From NCBI GenBank assembly GCA_024449915.1, contig JAMZAV010001041.1, forward strand, positions 620,001 to 684,000: DNA of 64,000 nt, read 5' to 3'. Every line of letters begins with the position of its first letter. Position 1 is the stretch's first letter. A program made the position numbers and the translations under genes. The notes beneath the pieces are model-generated. The model searched no databases and was not told the origin of the DNA. It saw only the letters and a program-made list of their open reading frames with translations. Positions 1-11,800 of the stretch are shown here, one piece after another. Source of the DNA: Sweltsa coloradensis. Its lineage: Eukaryota; Arthropoda; Insecta; Plecoptera; Chloroperlidae.

Positions 1-559
1 GTGACTACCTCTCAATGTAAATAATAAACAATTATAAATAAAGAACAATTATTAAATTAATAAATAAAAACAATTATTATTCTAGCTAAATTCAGCAATA
101 ATGATATATCACCTGTTTTTAAAGTCCTGTTTCAAAGTCTACTGACATTGTAAATTGTAACATATGATTACTATTTTTTAGTTATATGCCTCCATATCAT
201 TATGTCTCATACTTTCATCTGTACCATTATCTTGTACCCAAATTTTAAATCAAACCCCATTCAACAATTCTCTTCTCCAGTTATACTTCCATAATTAATA
301 TATTATATCAAAGTCATTCTTATTTTCAAATTCCACTTTTATATTATCCTCCATATGTTGGCTTTTCCACAAACAATGTAAATAATACATCATATAAATT
401 ATTATTCTTACCCCCCATTGAGTGTAGATTTCACAGTCCACAATGTTACATTATTACAATGTATTAATTTATTTTATTTTCATAATTTTCTTAATTTACT
501 TAATGTACATGATTACTCTGTAGTATAGGATTACATATACTTATCTGTAAGTTACCCTT
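1..559. other. AT-rich DNA, no gene seen
   Basis: Very AT-rich sequence with many short runs of A and T and stop codons in all frames. I see no tRNA, repeat unit or coding frame. It may be intergenic or intronic. Confidence 0.6.
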
Positions 560-645
560 AGGCTATTCACCTTCTCCTCCGGGAGTCAAAAATGTACAAG
601 TGCCTGTCAAGATGAATAAAGTTATCTATCATTCTATCTATTATC
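560..645 (+). mobile_element. possible non-LTR retroposon 3' end with ATCT tail
   Basis: A somewhat GC-richer stretch runs into an AATAAA hexamer near 614 and then a degenerate (ATCT)n run up to about 645. A polyadenylation-like signal followed at once by a short tandem tail is typical of the 3' ends of some LINE and SINE families. No reverse-transcriptase frame precedes it, so at most this is a 5'-truncated copy. It could equally be the 3' end of an unrelated transcript next to a chance microsatellite. Confidence 0.3.
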
Positions 646-774
646 ACGTTTTGTTGTGTAGAGGCTGGCAGACACCTTGTGCTTGGGGCATACTGCCCTT
701 TTCTGCCAACCTTCCTACTAAACCTATTAGTGGAAATAAATAATAATAATAAAAATAACCTGACTTTAAAATAA

Positions 775-865
775 CGTGACGAGAATCGAGCCCGGGTACA
801 CTAGTTGCGTCGATGTTCTACATGTACTCATTGGGTCGCTACAACTATTCTCTATATGACGGCTT
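775..865 (-). repeat. tRNA-derived SINE head remnant
   Basis: Read on the minus strand, this contains a good pol III B-box-like stretch (GGCTCGATTCT, near 788-800) preceded by a GC-rich arm. Further upstream is a degenerate tRNA-like region containing GTAGAACATCGAC. Spacing is roughly that of a tRNA D arm to T arm. The full cloverleaf does not form, so this is a decayed tRNA-derived retroposon head and not a working tRNA. It seems to belong to a different tRNA class from the SINE at 42,788-43,204. Confidence 0.4.
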
Positions 866-3800
866 GTTGCAAAGCATCGCTACGTTTCAACGAGGGATTC
901 CCCTATAGTGAGCCGAGACAACACATTTGGACTGTAGTATAAAGACAGGTCAAGGATCTGATCCAGCTTCTGCGTTTTGTTTTTAGTATTCTTAAATAAG
1001 TACATGACCTGACGCTCTAAATTAAACTAAGATTTACTTCGTCTTTAAATAGATTTTTATATAGCCACAAAATAGTTAACGTAAATATTTTGCGTGCCAG
1101 TAAAAATGAGTTAACTTATCTGGCCGTTGTATTTTACACAATGCCGAGTGCAGGTTTTTGTGTTTTTCACTGGTAGCGTATAAACGATTACAAGATCTTC
1201 ACCCGTGCTAAGAAAGCATCGTGATCAAAATATTAAGTATAACTCAATTGTTTTGAAATTTCTAACCAAACCCAGCAAAATTTTTATTAAATCATACGTA
1301 GATAAACTGAACTCGTACTCCAAAAATAAAAGTGAGTTTCTTTTGTTAGCGTTTGAAAACTGGTTACCGTCTTGGATTCCCATTGCAGGAACACTTTTAT
1401 CAGAGATTAGTGCTCCTCTCGGATTCCGCCCGCGTCGCCTATATCTCGTAATAACTCCGTGACGCGCCCGGGGACGGCGTCCAAAGTTCTCCGGGGCACT
1501 CTAAATAAAGGTCGGTCCCACCTGGGGAAGGACGTAGCCAATCATTTATAAAACACCTACATTTTAATCTAGACGAGAGTGTATAGTGAAAATCTATGAC
1601 TGCCATCGGAATCTATTCTCCAAAGGGAAGAAATGTGTTTTGTAACCAACTTTCCGAAAGGTTTTGAACATACTTTCATTTTGTGTGCGTTACATTAGTT
1701 ATTGTAATCGGGAGATGGCGTGGGCTTTGAAGCATATTTGTTGTGACATATTGGATACAACACAATACATTTCTCTTATGGTTCAATACATAAAATGCGA
1801 GGAAATTCAATTCTGTTTGATGCTCACTTTGCAAATTACTTCGTATTTCTCCTTACAATCCAGTCGCGTGGGCGTGATTGCCTTGACACATCAGAGACAT
1901 AGCCCAGATTGTGTCGTGTGTCAGTCTCGTCTTCATAGAGGCCGTGTTCGAACCTGAAGCACATCAGAGAAACCTAGCCCCGTTTCTATCACCCATTTTA
2001 TTCACCACTCCCACTCTTCTTGTTCATATTGCGCGTTTGTAGTTAGTGTGTGTGTGCGTTGTTTGTGTTTGTGTTAGTTTGTGAGCGGCAATAACGTATT
2101 TTATTTCTGTAATGTCATTAACCGTGTTTACGTTTCATTTGTTTCATCGTTTTCAATTATCATAAATTTCTCGTACATAAAATTCTCGTTTTAATGATTC
2201 AAAATTATAGTGAGTTGTTGTTCTGATTACCGTTTGATGTTTATACTCTTTGCTAGCCGCACACTCGTCATTCAGTTTATGCAGGCGAGACGAACGTATA
2301 AAGCTTTTTGAAGTAGAATTTTGTTGGTTACCATTGTGAGACGACTCTACTCTTCTAGATGAAATAGAAAAAAGGTTAAAACTTATACTAAAGATTTTAG
2401 TTGCAATAGAGTGATGGCATGGTTTTCGACGGATTGGACGTTTAGGCATGAGTGACTAACCGCAAATGATCAATATGGTTAGCGTGTTGGTCGTACGGAA
2501 AGGATGATAAGTATATTACTAGTATTTGCACGTTCGTTCACATTTTGATGTCAAGAAAGCGGAAATAAAAATGTCTGCCATATCGAAACATAAAATCGCA
2601 AATATTCTAATATATTTTTACTAAGACTTGATTCACAATACACCTCTATATTTACATTTTTCCTTTTTCAGTATAAACATTAAATTAGAGCCAGGTACTT
2701 TCCGATATGATTTGGAAGTAAACTTATAAAGAAATGGCCAAGGGCTCTTTTAATAACTCAGACCTACGCTTCGCCTAAGGGCTGATTGAAACTTTACCTT
2801 CGGTTTCCTCGGTGGTTCATATCGAACAAGTTGGGTAGTGGGTACCCTGCGAGTAAGCGTAGAGAACGCTCTAACGGGTTGCGTCCTAGAATTAGGCACA
2901 CGTAGATCGGCGCTGTGTTGAAGCTAGAGATTTAATCTCCGCATTCTCAGGTGGTGTATATTTAGACTGAATAAAAGAGGGTGAAATTGTATTCTATCTT
3001 TACAGTGTTACGAGCCATTAAGTCGTGGCTTGCGACGCGAGACAATGACGCGCCTCCACGTGACGACACAATTAGACGCATCCCACATCACAATCATCAC
3101 GTCCTCTTCCGCATCAAACAGTACTACCAACGACGCGACGTAAAACTCGGGCATTTTAATATGCGTAATTAAAAGATATGGACGGCCGTGACTATAAACT
3201 GGCAGTTCTCATATCTGTTTCGCTAAAATCCGAGGTGTTTAAAGTGTCACCAAGTAGAATTTAAACCCTTGTCAAAAATTGTGCGCCTTGACGTATAATG
3301 GAGTATGTCCCGGTACTCGAGAAACTCCGACGAAGGTCTGTCGTATAATACGTTACCACATCACCTAGTAACTTTTCACATTTTGGTTTCACTGTCAATC
3401 AAACTGGTCCTTAGCTAAGCTAACCTTGTTTATATTTGCGATCGAATATTCTATCGGGCCAAGAAAAGAATGTAATGCATAATTCTATAATTCATTTTCC
3501 TCCAACAAATTGATTTTCAATCAATAATGTGTACGGTTTCCAAGTATTTCAAGGGTCACTTGAGTATCACGGGATCAGTGCATACCCTGCATCAGCCAAT
3601 GAGAGGACTTAACGTATTGCGAACCACAGTTGTCGACTGTATTCTGTGTTTTCATTGGCTTACACATCCTCCGTGAATCTCAACGCATGAAATGAGTTAC
3701 AATGTACACCATTCGTACTATCGTTGTACACAAAATGTACTATACCAACAATCGATGCGAAATCAACTCGACACATACCACAACGCAATTTCATAAAGTG

Positions 3801-5812
3801 TGTATCCAACCTATGGTTCGCACAACAAATATTAATACCCATCCGAGTTCAAATGTGTATTTACTAATTACACAAGAACCAAACCAGTGATTTGCATTGA
3901 AAATTTAAAAAAACTAATACAATACATTCATTTATAATTGAAACCTTGATTCTTGATGCATACAACATGACATACAAATTAATTATGCACGCATTAGTTA
4001 TGACAATCGATGATGATAAAAATTACATGGATCTATACAAAATGTAATATACTTAGAAGTTTGATATTTTATGTGAATTAACTTATAAAGTCTCACTTAA
4101 TGAGCGTTTAAATGGAATACATTTCCTCTGCACATGTCTCGTCCTACCGTTTCATCTCGTACGCACCGTGTACAGGTGTTTTGGCGCGCACTTCCCCTGA
4201 TGACATTGGGGCGTCGTCACGGCCCGCTTCCCTCACACACTAGGCCATTTTATTACTCACGCGTCACATTCTTGAGGCCACGCCAAATAATTCAATTTAC
4301 GTAGCTTCTACGTCATTGATGTGACAGGCCCTAGTGCACTCTGCAATTTGTAATAGAGAGACGCTCTCGACGGACCCCGTATCGTGCGAGGGAGACGCTT
4401 TTCTCATGACGTTAACCACATCCTACAGCACTTGCTTTTTCCATTAGCTGCGTGAAATTGTTAGCTTTCTGATTTGTTAAAGTATATAAGTAAAAAACTA
4501 CAATTTTAACGCGTGATAGAAAAAACGACAAATGTTCTGATGACGTTTACAAAAGAAAGTCGTCGTTTGTTCTATGAGTAATGGTTTTGTCAGCGTTATT
4601 ACTTTTTCCTTCTAAAATCTTCAGCGCACCTTTCAACAATTTACAACTGTATTTTTTTAGTCGTGTAATTTACAGAAAAACACAGGCGAGGTAACGTGAA
4701 GTAATGAAGAAAGGAAGTTACCAACTATAAACTTGCCAGTAAATTTTTTTGTGTTTTACAATTCAATAAATAAAATACCATGTTTTATGTATATGTCCAT
4801 TACGATCTGCGCAGGCTTACAAAATAACATCAAACTTCATCATTTACCCGATAATAATAACTAACTCAATATTTTAATATAAATCTATTCCAATTTGAAA
4901 GCTTATTACTACATTAATCCAAAGCAATTAGTTGTGTATTTAATTAAAGGACTGTTCGAAGTTCGAGAGCTTTATAATTGGCGGTTCATATTTAATAAAA
5001 CTTGATTAACCTATATTAGATCTGTTTACATGTTATGCAGTGAGGCCTCCCTGGAATGTATTGCAATATCGTATTCACTTATTAGTCTGAACCTAATACA
5101 ATGGATTTAATTAAGCTGTGCCCTATCAAATGAATGTTGATGCAATCCTCGTACACGTATATTATATTTCAACGCAAAGGTTTAATCATCTACCAACCAG
5201 CATCATCCACACTAGGTGGGGGGAGGGGGAGGGTGATCAAACTACGAGCTATCAGTTATACGTTATATGCGTACCTACTGTGAAACGAGTTCTCGATAGT
5301 TAATTTGTTCCAGATTTCAGCTTTGGCATGGCGTTGTAACATTTGTACTTGTTAATGAAAACTGCAGGGGGTTGTCATTCTAATGTGTATTCCTGTAATG
5401 ATAGTGTATTAAAAATCCCAATTAAATCAAAATGCGCAAAATACTCTACTAATTTTACCCAATTCTGAATTAAAAGCTTTCCGGACCATAATTAGAGATT
5501 AGCGATATCCTCACCCTCACAAATGCATATGCTGTTTAAACGTCGTTAATCTTGTTTGGCGATATATGGCTTGCAGAAATAGTAGAGAGTTTGAGAGGAT
5601 TGAGCAATCGCAAAATAATTACTGAAATGGCGTCGAAATGAAATAAATTCGCAGCCAAATTGAAAAATTGATAGTACGGTTATTAATCAAAATGCGTGTG
5701 TATTTTGATAGTAATAGAAAGACTGAGATTTTAATTTTAGTTGCATGTCAATATGTAACATATGGTGGCTAGTAACAACTTCCTTTGCTCTCAAACAATT
5801 GAAGATATTCTA
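866..5812. other. unique DNA without supported genes
   Basis: Only short isolated open frames occur here, for example 98 codons on the minus strand at 2,153-2,449 and 97 on the plus strand at 1,664-1,957. None has recognisable motifs or a codon pattern that sets it apart. A GC-richer patch at about 4,120-4,400 carries several CRE/ATF-like TGACG or CGTCA words and is listed separately. Nothing else repetitive was recognised. Confidence 0.5.
4120..4400. promoter_or_regulatory. GC-richer patch with CRE-like words, possible regulatory element
   Basis: This stretch is clearly richer in GC and CpG than its surroundings. It contains TGATGACATTG, CGTCGTCACGG, CGCGTCAC and a TACGTCATTGATGTGACA cluster (about 4,308-4,325). 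Such words match the binding core of ATF/CREB-type bZIP factors. No start site, TATA box or downstream reading frame is evident, so the regulatory call is inference from composition and short words only. Confidence 0.2.
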
Positions 5813-5990
5813 GACCGGCACCTCCACCAAAATACAGTATTTTATTATACATCTCGAAACAAGTAGAAGGTAACACTAGTTTAAGACCGGCACTTCCACC
5901 AAACTACAGTATTTTTTGATTATGTAGCTCTAAACAAGTTGAAGGTAACACTAGTTTAAGACCGGCACCTCCACCATACTACAGTATTTG
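5813..5990 (+). repeat. three-unit minisatellite, about 72-75 bp period
   Basis: Units begin at 5,813, 5,885 and 5,960, each with GACCGGCAC(C/T)TCCACCA. Each then continues with an (A)CTACAGTATTT-like segment, and the first two end with AAGGTAACACTAGTTTAA. The third unit is truncated after about 30 bp. Units differ by a few substitutions and small indels. The leading 15-bp motif also occurs alone at 7,561, 53,453, 53,498 and, inverted, at 46,076. Confidence 0.85.
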
Positions 5991-7559
5991 ATCGGATCAC
6001 TGTCTTTGGGATCATCACAATCCACGACTCAGAGTTTTTCGTCAAGATCTCATTTAGAACTCCTTGGGCGTACTGATAACATTACTCATTACATTATGTT
6101 TGTTCATTTCCTTTCCATTTCCTATCAATTTCCTTGCCATTATTTTCTTATTTTTGCTCAGTACCGAAGCATTGAGCTACGTACGATTCAGATTGAATTG
6201 CGACGCAAACGTTTGTTATCTCCGGATTGAATCTTACTGTACCAAGGGTTGCACCAAGTAAAGCTTTGTCGGGCTACTCTCTCACCTTAGAGCTGGTCAT
6301 GGTAAGAACTAACCTTGCAAACGACTTCATCTGAATTCGTGATTGACGAAGGTTGGTGTATGAGAAATATTCCCGTAGTCATCATCTAAGTAACTTTACG
6401 TTGCCCGGCGCTTGATTTATATTCAATCCTTCTCAAAAGACATAAGAATAAAACAGATTTAAGAGAGAGTTTTCAGTCAAAAGTTGTTATTGTATGAACA
6501 TGAACAACAAAGGACGCTGTGTAAACACATTTTGTATTAGTTTCTTTGACTTTATGTTCTGCAATGCTCAAAACATGTGCACAATCAAAACAAACAAGAT
6601 AAGTTTCGCCGCTGCTAAGTTTTTGTTTTATTACGGAGAGCATAGAAAGTTCCATCCTTGAGATCGTTCTCTACGCACACATGCTCGTCACAGCGGACAA
6701 AGTTTCCTTCCCTGCCGTCATCGCTCGAGATCTCATCCGAGTGGAGTTTCCGGTCAGTTACAGCCTCTTCAGAGGAGCCTGGACGGACACATGGTGGTTC
6801 CCCTTACCGTCGTCACGATACACTTCTCTGCGTAAATGAGCCGGCTTCGCTAGCCTGCTAACGAGCGTCTACAAATTATTGTTATGTTCTAGATCGAGTT
6901 TCGCCCTGCAGGCGCCTGTGCAGCGTTTCATGACAACCGTACGTGAAGGCTGGAGAAATACTCACGGACTATGACAATATTTAAACCGCGCGAAATTTCC
7001 AGTTTTTAGTCATATTTCTCAAGAACACTACAATATTATACTGACAACATGCTGGGTCATCGGGTTTATGGTTCCTGCAGAACTATAGGCTGCTTGAAAG
7101 AGGTTTCACTTATGTTGTAATTAGTTTCATCATATGTTAATTAAGCTAACATTTTGGACTGTCCACTGATTTTGTAGTGCAATACTTCGAGTACTTAAAC
7201 GAACATTAAACAGTCCGAAATATGTTCTTAATTAATATGAGTGTATGTAGTAATAATTAATATTTATTTAATTATATTGATCATGTTTAATGGGTGGATG
7301 GTCATATAATATAGTAAATCATCATGATCTTTCTGTCAATAATAGTACATTCATAATTTTAATATACTTTTACCACTATAAAACGTATTTATTAGGACAA
7401 TGCCATCTATATAGTATTAACGATACCCTTTCGCTGTTGTGTATATTTCTTGACTTATGATTGAACCGTGTTAAGATGCCTTATACGTAAAAGCATGCCG
7501 TCGTATACTTAAACAGCGCACTCGTAATAAGCTTAGAATAGGAAGCAATCCACCGCGGA
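5991..7559. other. unique DNA, no gene supported
   Basis: Two overlapping frames of 65-80 codons at 5,988-6,261 and one of 67 codons at 6,658-6,861 lack any family signature. The 6,650-6,960 part is GC-richer but I cannot assign it. From about 7,100 to 7,470 the sequence is extremely AT-rich. Confidence 0.5.
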
Positions 7560-7575
7560 CCCGGCACCTCCACCA
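7560..7575 (+). repeat. isolated copy of the CCGGCACCTCCACCA motif
   Basis: One exact copy of the motif that heads the minisatellite units at 5,813-5,990, about 1.6 kb away and without the rest of the unit. Its end, CACCTCCACCA, resembles a tRNA acceptor 3' strand plus CCA. It may therefore be the tail of a tRNA-related retroposon, but no B box lies at the expected distance upstream. Confidence 0.5.
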
Positions 7576-8689
7576 ACTTATTAGTTTTACGCCGCTCACC
7601 GTTCCCGCTAATTTGTTTTTACAGGTGAACGCTTCCTGGCGCTTAATTGAAATTGAAAACAGATTAAGTTAGACTACCGTAAGCGGGAGATTAGCGGGTG
7701 TATACCAGTAAGCTACGACTTATTTTAAATATATGTTGGCTACCTGCGCGAGTCGTTATAAACGTAATGAAGTTAGGCGTATTAAAAATACGACTAACAC
7801 TTTTAAATATTAAAAATTATAGCAAGTAGGGCTATGTAATGAAATCAAATGCTGACTCGCGTAATCACGGTCTCGTAGATGGCCTGCATGGAAGAGGGCA
7901 ACCTTTTACCTACCGTGCGTCCTGCTTTAGTTAGCGTTTTTAACATAATTATATTGGAATAAGTAAGTCTGGGAGAATATCCCTTAATTTTAGCAATCTC
8001 TTTAGGCTGACGAACGACTTGGATATTTTCTATGAATATTGCCGATGGTAAATAACGGACCCACACCCTTCTGTGACGTTTTTACAGACAGAATTTCAAT
8101 TTTTTACATTCGATTTTCCCACACTTTTACTTAGTTTTTTAATTTTTAGTTCTATTTTTCTTCCTCTTTAAAAAAATACTACACATTCAAATTTCTCCTC
8201 GTTACATAGATATCAAGTTAAAACAGTTTCTCCACAGTTTAACATGGGAAGCAAGACGAGGCCCAAGGTGGATCGTAAACTTACACTGCGGAAGAAACAA
8301 TTGGTGCAGTGTGTTGTGGTTGTGTGGCAAAAACTTTGCTAGAGATACTAACAACTTGTGACGAGATAACGTCTAGAAAGGAAAGAGGGTGAGTGCCTTT
8401 CTCGGCTCATGGCTGATGATATCACAAACACACAACAGTTTAATAGCCCAGCATTTCGTCTTGGCCCGCTGACAGATCGAGTGGTAACGTGAGTCACACA
8501 TAGGTTAGAGACAAAAGTTTTAGCTAGGCCTACATTTTAATTTTAATTTAAGGGTACTATCCAAGATAATTATTTACAGCCATGATATCTTTAGGAAGCT
8601 TGTTCAAAAACTCCGTTACAAATAAATACATTACATTGCATACAATATAATATCGGTTTCAGATTTATCGTGCGTGATAATGTAAAATG
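7576..8689. other. unique DNA, no gene supported
   Basis: One 73-codon minus-strand frame at 7,845-8,066 shows no recognisable domain. Around 8,300-8,340 there are TGTGGT-type words that match Runx-like sites, too few to call an element. Confidence 0.45.
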
Positions 8690-8826
8690 ATTGGGCGACT
8701 CTAAAGTCACTGTTTGCATTTTTTGTTAATCTTTGTCAATCTTGAAGTTAAACATATTTTCTTTCATCCTGGAATTCAACCCGAGACCTTCTGCTATGGA
8801 AGCAGCCCAAAGGACCAACAATCCAC
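8690..8826 (-). mobile_element. tRNA-derived SINE copy, 5' part
   Basis: On the minus strand the head starts at about 8,826 (GTGGATTGTTGGTCC). It continues through a CTGCTTCCATAGCAG anticodon-arm-like hairpin and a GGGTTGAATTCC B-box-like segment. The following body shares TTTAACTTC and CAGTGACTTTAGAG with the more complete copy at 42,788-43,204. The 3' half with the conserved tail is missing. Family membership rests on my by-eye alignment. Confidence 0.65.
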
Positions 8827-11800
8827 AACATTCTGCAATTAATTCAATTTTTTATATATGTATTTACCACGAAGATATTGTAATAATCTAAGCAAAACAA
8901 AGTGTATTGGGTTGTCAGAAGACTAGTCGTGGTTGAGACGTTGACTCCTTGCCTGCGAGGTTTGTTGGCTCGGCGCGTGGTAGTGCATGTTATCAAGGGG
9001 ACTCCCTCGCTAACTTACTCTCTTCTAAGAACTGGTTACGACGAGGCCGAGGAATGCGTCGCCTCAGGGACTTTTGCGATGCATAGCCCTTATGTAAACT
9101 CGTTATTTTACACAGTTGCACAAAAAATTCAATATACCTTTAAGAATGTTTACACAAAGAGCTCACGGATGCTGCACGGCCTATTGTCGGAATGTGTCTC
9201 TAGTGTAGAAAAGAACTAGACGTTAAACAATCTCGGGAATTCCTGCTAGAAATCGTTTAGATTGTAACGTTTGCTCCCATTTTCATGACGCGTATTGGTT
9301 TTCGTTTTTGGATCTCTGCTTTACCGAATGGAATTCTTAAAATCTGGCAACGGTTTTGTTTGAAATATATTAAAATATAGATAACGCAGAATGTATGGAT
9401 GGCTTTAGCATGAGGCCTATGTTCGTTCTACGGGCTGCATGCATGGGCTTTGCTGTTGACAGCAGATTCCAATCGGCTGTCGCATTAAACATTCGTTATC
9501 TAAGGAAGTTCATCACTTGATTTCCTGCGTAATTACCCTTGCATTTACGGGCAGTCATCCAAATCCTAGTGTGAACATTGAAACGTGAAAGTCAAATTAA
9601 TAATTGAACGATAATAAAATATAATATCGGTTCCTACGTTATATGTATTGATCGAGGTCCTCTAAATCCCTAGTCTGGGGGATCCCCGAAATTCCGCTTT
9701 TAAGAGGCAAGTTGACTGGACATATTTGCTATACTTACACTGATTGAAACAGCTTGTGACTAACACTGATTGAAACAGCTTGTGACTAGATTCATGGTAT
9801 AACAAGCGAATTTCAATTCTGTGTATAATGCCATTATAGTAACTGTGCATGTTACTAGTAATTGAAATATTATGCAATTGTGATTCAAATTGTCCGTAAA
9901 CGCAATGAGCAACATAATAATATGATCATTAACAATTCATATAGTCCGTGCGATTGGTCAATTCATAGCTCAGCGTCACGTTTTCACAATATTATAATCA
10001 TAATAATATGCATTCAATAATAATAATTCAATATGTGGACGAAATAATTAACCAATGGAATTCAATACATAGCACACATTGCAATTAAGTGTTAGTTTAC
10101 AGTTATTTTACTACAATCATTAGTTTAAGTTTCATTTATAGTTTTATGTTCAAATTTTGAAGACCTTCAAAATTTTACTTTCAGTTAGTTACTTCTTTGT
10201 TTTGCTTTTGCAACAGTATTTAAACTGAAACGTTGAATTTCATAGTCTACCATTTTGAATCTAATTCGCATAAATCTTTTCGTGGGACGCTTTTTCTAAC
10301 TTAGTTTACCAAGAAACTTCACTACCATGACACGTCTCATGGCTGGCATCGTTGCACATAATATTGATAACTCTCCTACGCCGCTGTGAAATGTGGACTA
10401 ACGCCTCACGGTAGTTTTCCTTTACGATCTCTCCCATGGACGATATTTAGTGAGTGCGCCAGTGTTTCCCGCAGATATTTGCTTGGAACGTCGGCAACTC
10501 TGTGCGATTTATCTCGAAGGGGTTGATGTATTAACATCAGCTCCAAGGTGAAAGCGCCCCACGCACCTGCCCTGTGTAAGGAACGACGCGAGATGATCAT
10601 GCCAGGAGCTGTCAACCAAGTTTACCATACACCATCGTGTGAGCTCGTTTTATCTCCGAGGTACTTGAACACCCACTTTGGCCGGATGAATACAACCTCG
10701 CACATCACGAGTCTTACCCTTTGTTTTTTGTTTACGTGTTTGAGGAAAAACGTGTTAGTTTTTATACACGCGTATGGCTCGGGTACCCAATGAGCACGAG
10801 GAAAACGTCACTTGGTTGAATCCCTCAAAGAGAATGTCTTCTCAGCCAGCCTGGAAGGAAAAACACGAACGCGTTCAAGCTTACAAGATGGCGGAGGACA
10901 AGGGGATGTCTTGCGTAAAAGTTGCTAAATTGTTAGTTGTTATAGCGTGCGCGTATGCGGGCTGTCATGAATAAAACTGATCTTGTTTGGTACGGTGACT
11001 ATCTAGTTTCTGGCGCACAATCACGCTGGCTTTACGTTACGGGCATCTCTTCACACACATTGCCGTGTGCAGACCCCCTTCTTCCAGGATTACGGCTGTC
11101 GTGAACAGGGCGACATGCAAGGGCTGGTAGCATCGTCATCCTTATCAGGCACAGCCGAGTTGATCCTCACAGCCTCGCTTTCCAGTCAAACGTTTAATGT
11201 CTCGACGAACAATTCAAAGAACCTTGGTGGCAAGTGAATTAGTTGTATTTGCTATTCACGAATTCAACTTTAAATCTTTTGCACTAAACTTGCTCATTCT
11301 AGTAAAATACTTATATGATACGTACATAGTTTTGAAATACGAATGTAGGTTGAAGATGATATATTTTATGAAGTATGTTTACGCATTTGGTAGCACAATA
11401 CTAAAAAGTTATTGATCACATTCATCCTGATTCCCTGCCTGCTTATTCGTGTCTTGAGAACCATCTGATGCTCTCGTTCGTTTCTTAATAATGTAGTTTA
11501 TCCTTGCCTGTTGCTAGGGAACCGTCATGTTTTATCCAGTCGCTACATTCCTCTCTCTGCACTCATCAGTTTTTGTTCTACGTCTAGCGACCGATTAGAG
11601 CATCATTAAGAATGTTAACTTAATTAACCCTTCGGGTTATACGTTTAAGCGCGGTTGAAGTAAATCTATTTTATAATATCCACTCACCCCGTAACATTGA
11701 CTCGGAGATAAAGTTTTATTCCGGTACGGTTTCCGTGTTTCGTAAGTCGGCATAAGAATTAGGGGCTATTATTGTCGCAATAATCTACGACTGAGCTAGC

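Noticed and set aside
5813..5990. Possible CRISPR-like array of repeat and spacer
   Set aside because: Only three units, the whole unit is conserved with no variable spacers, and the genome is eukaryotic in character.
10774..10974. Charged 66-codon frame, considered as a transposase helix-turn-helix fragment
   Set aside because: No motif residues of any transposase family could be matched and no terminal repeats flank it.
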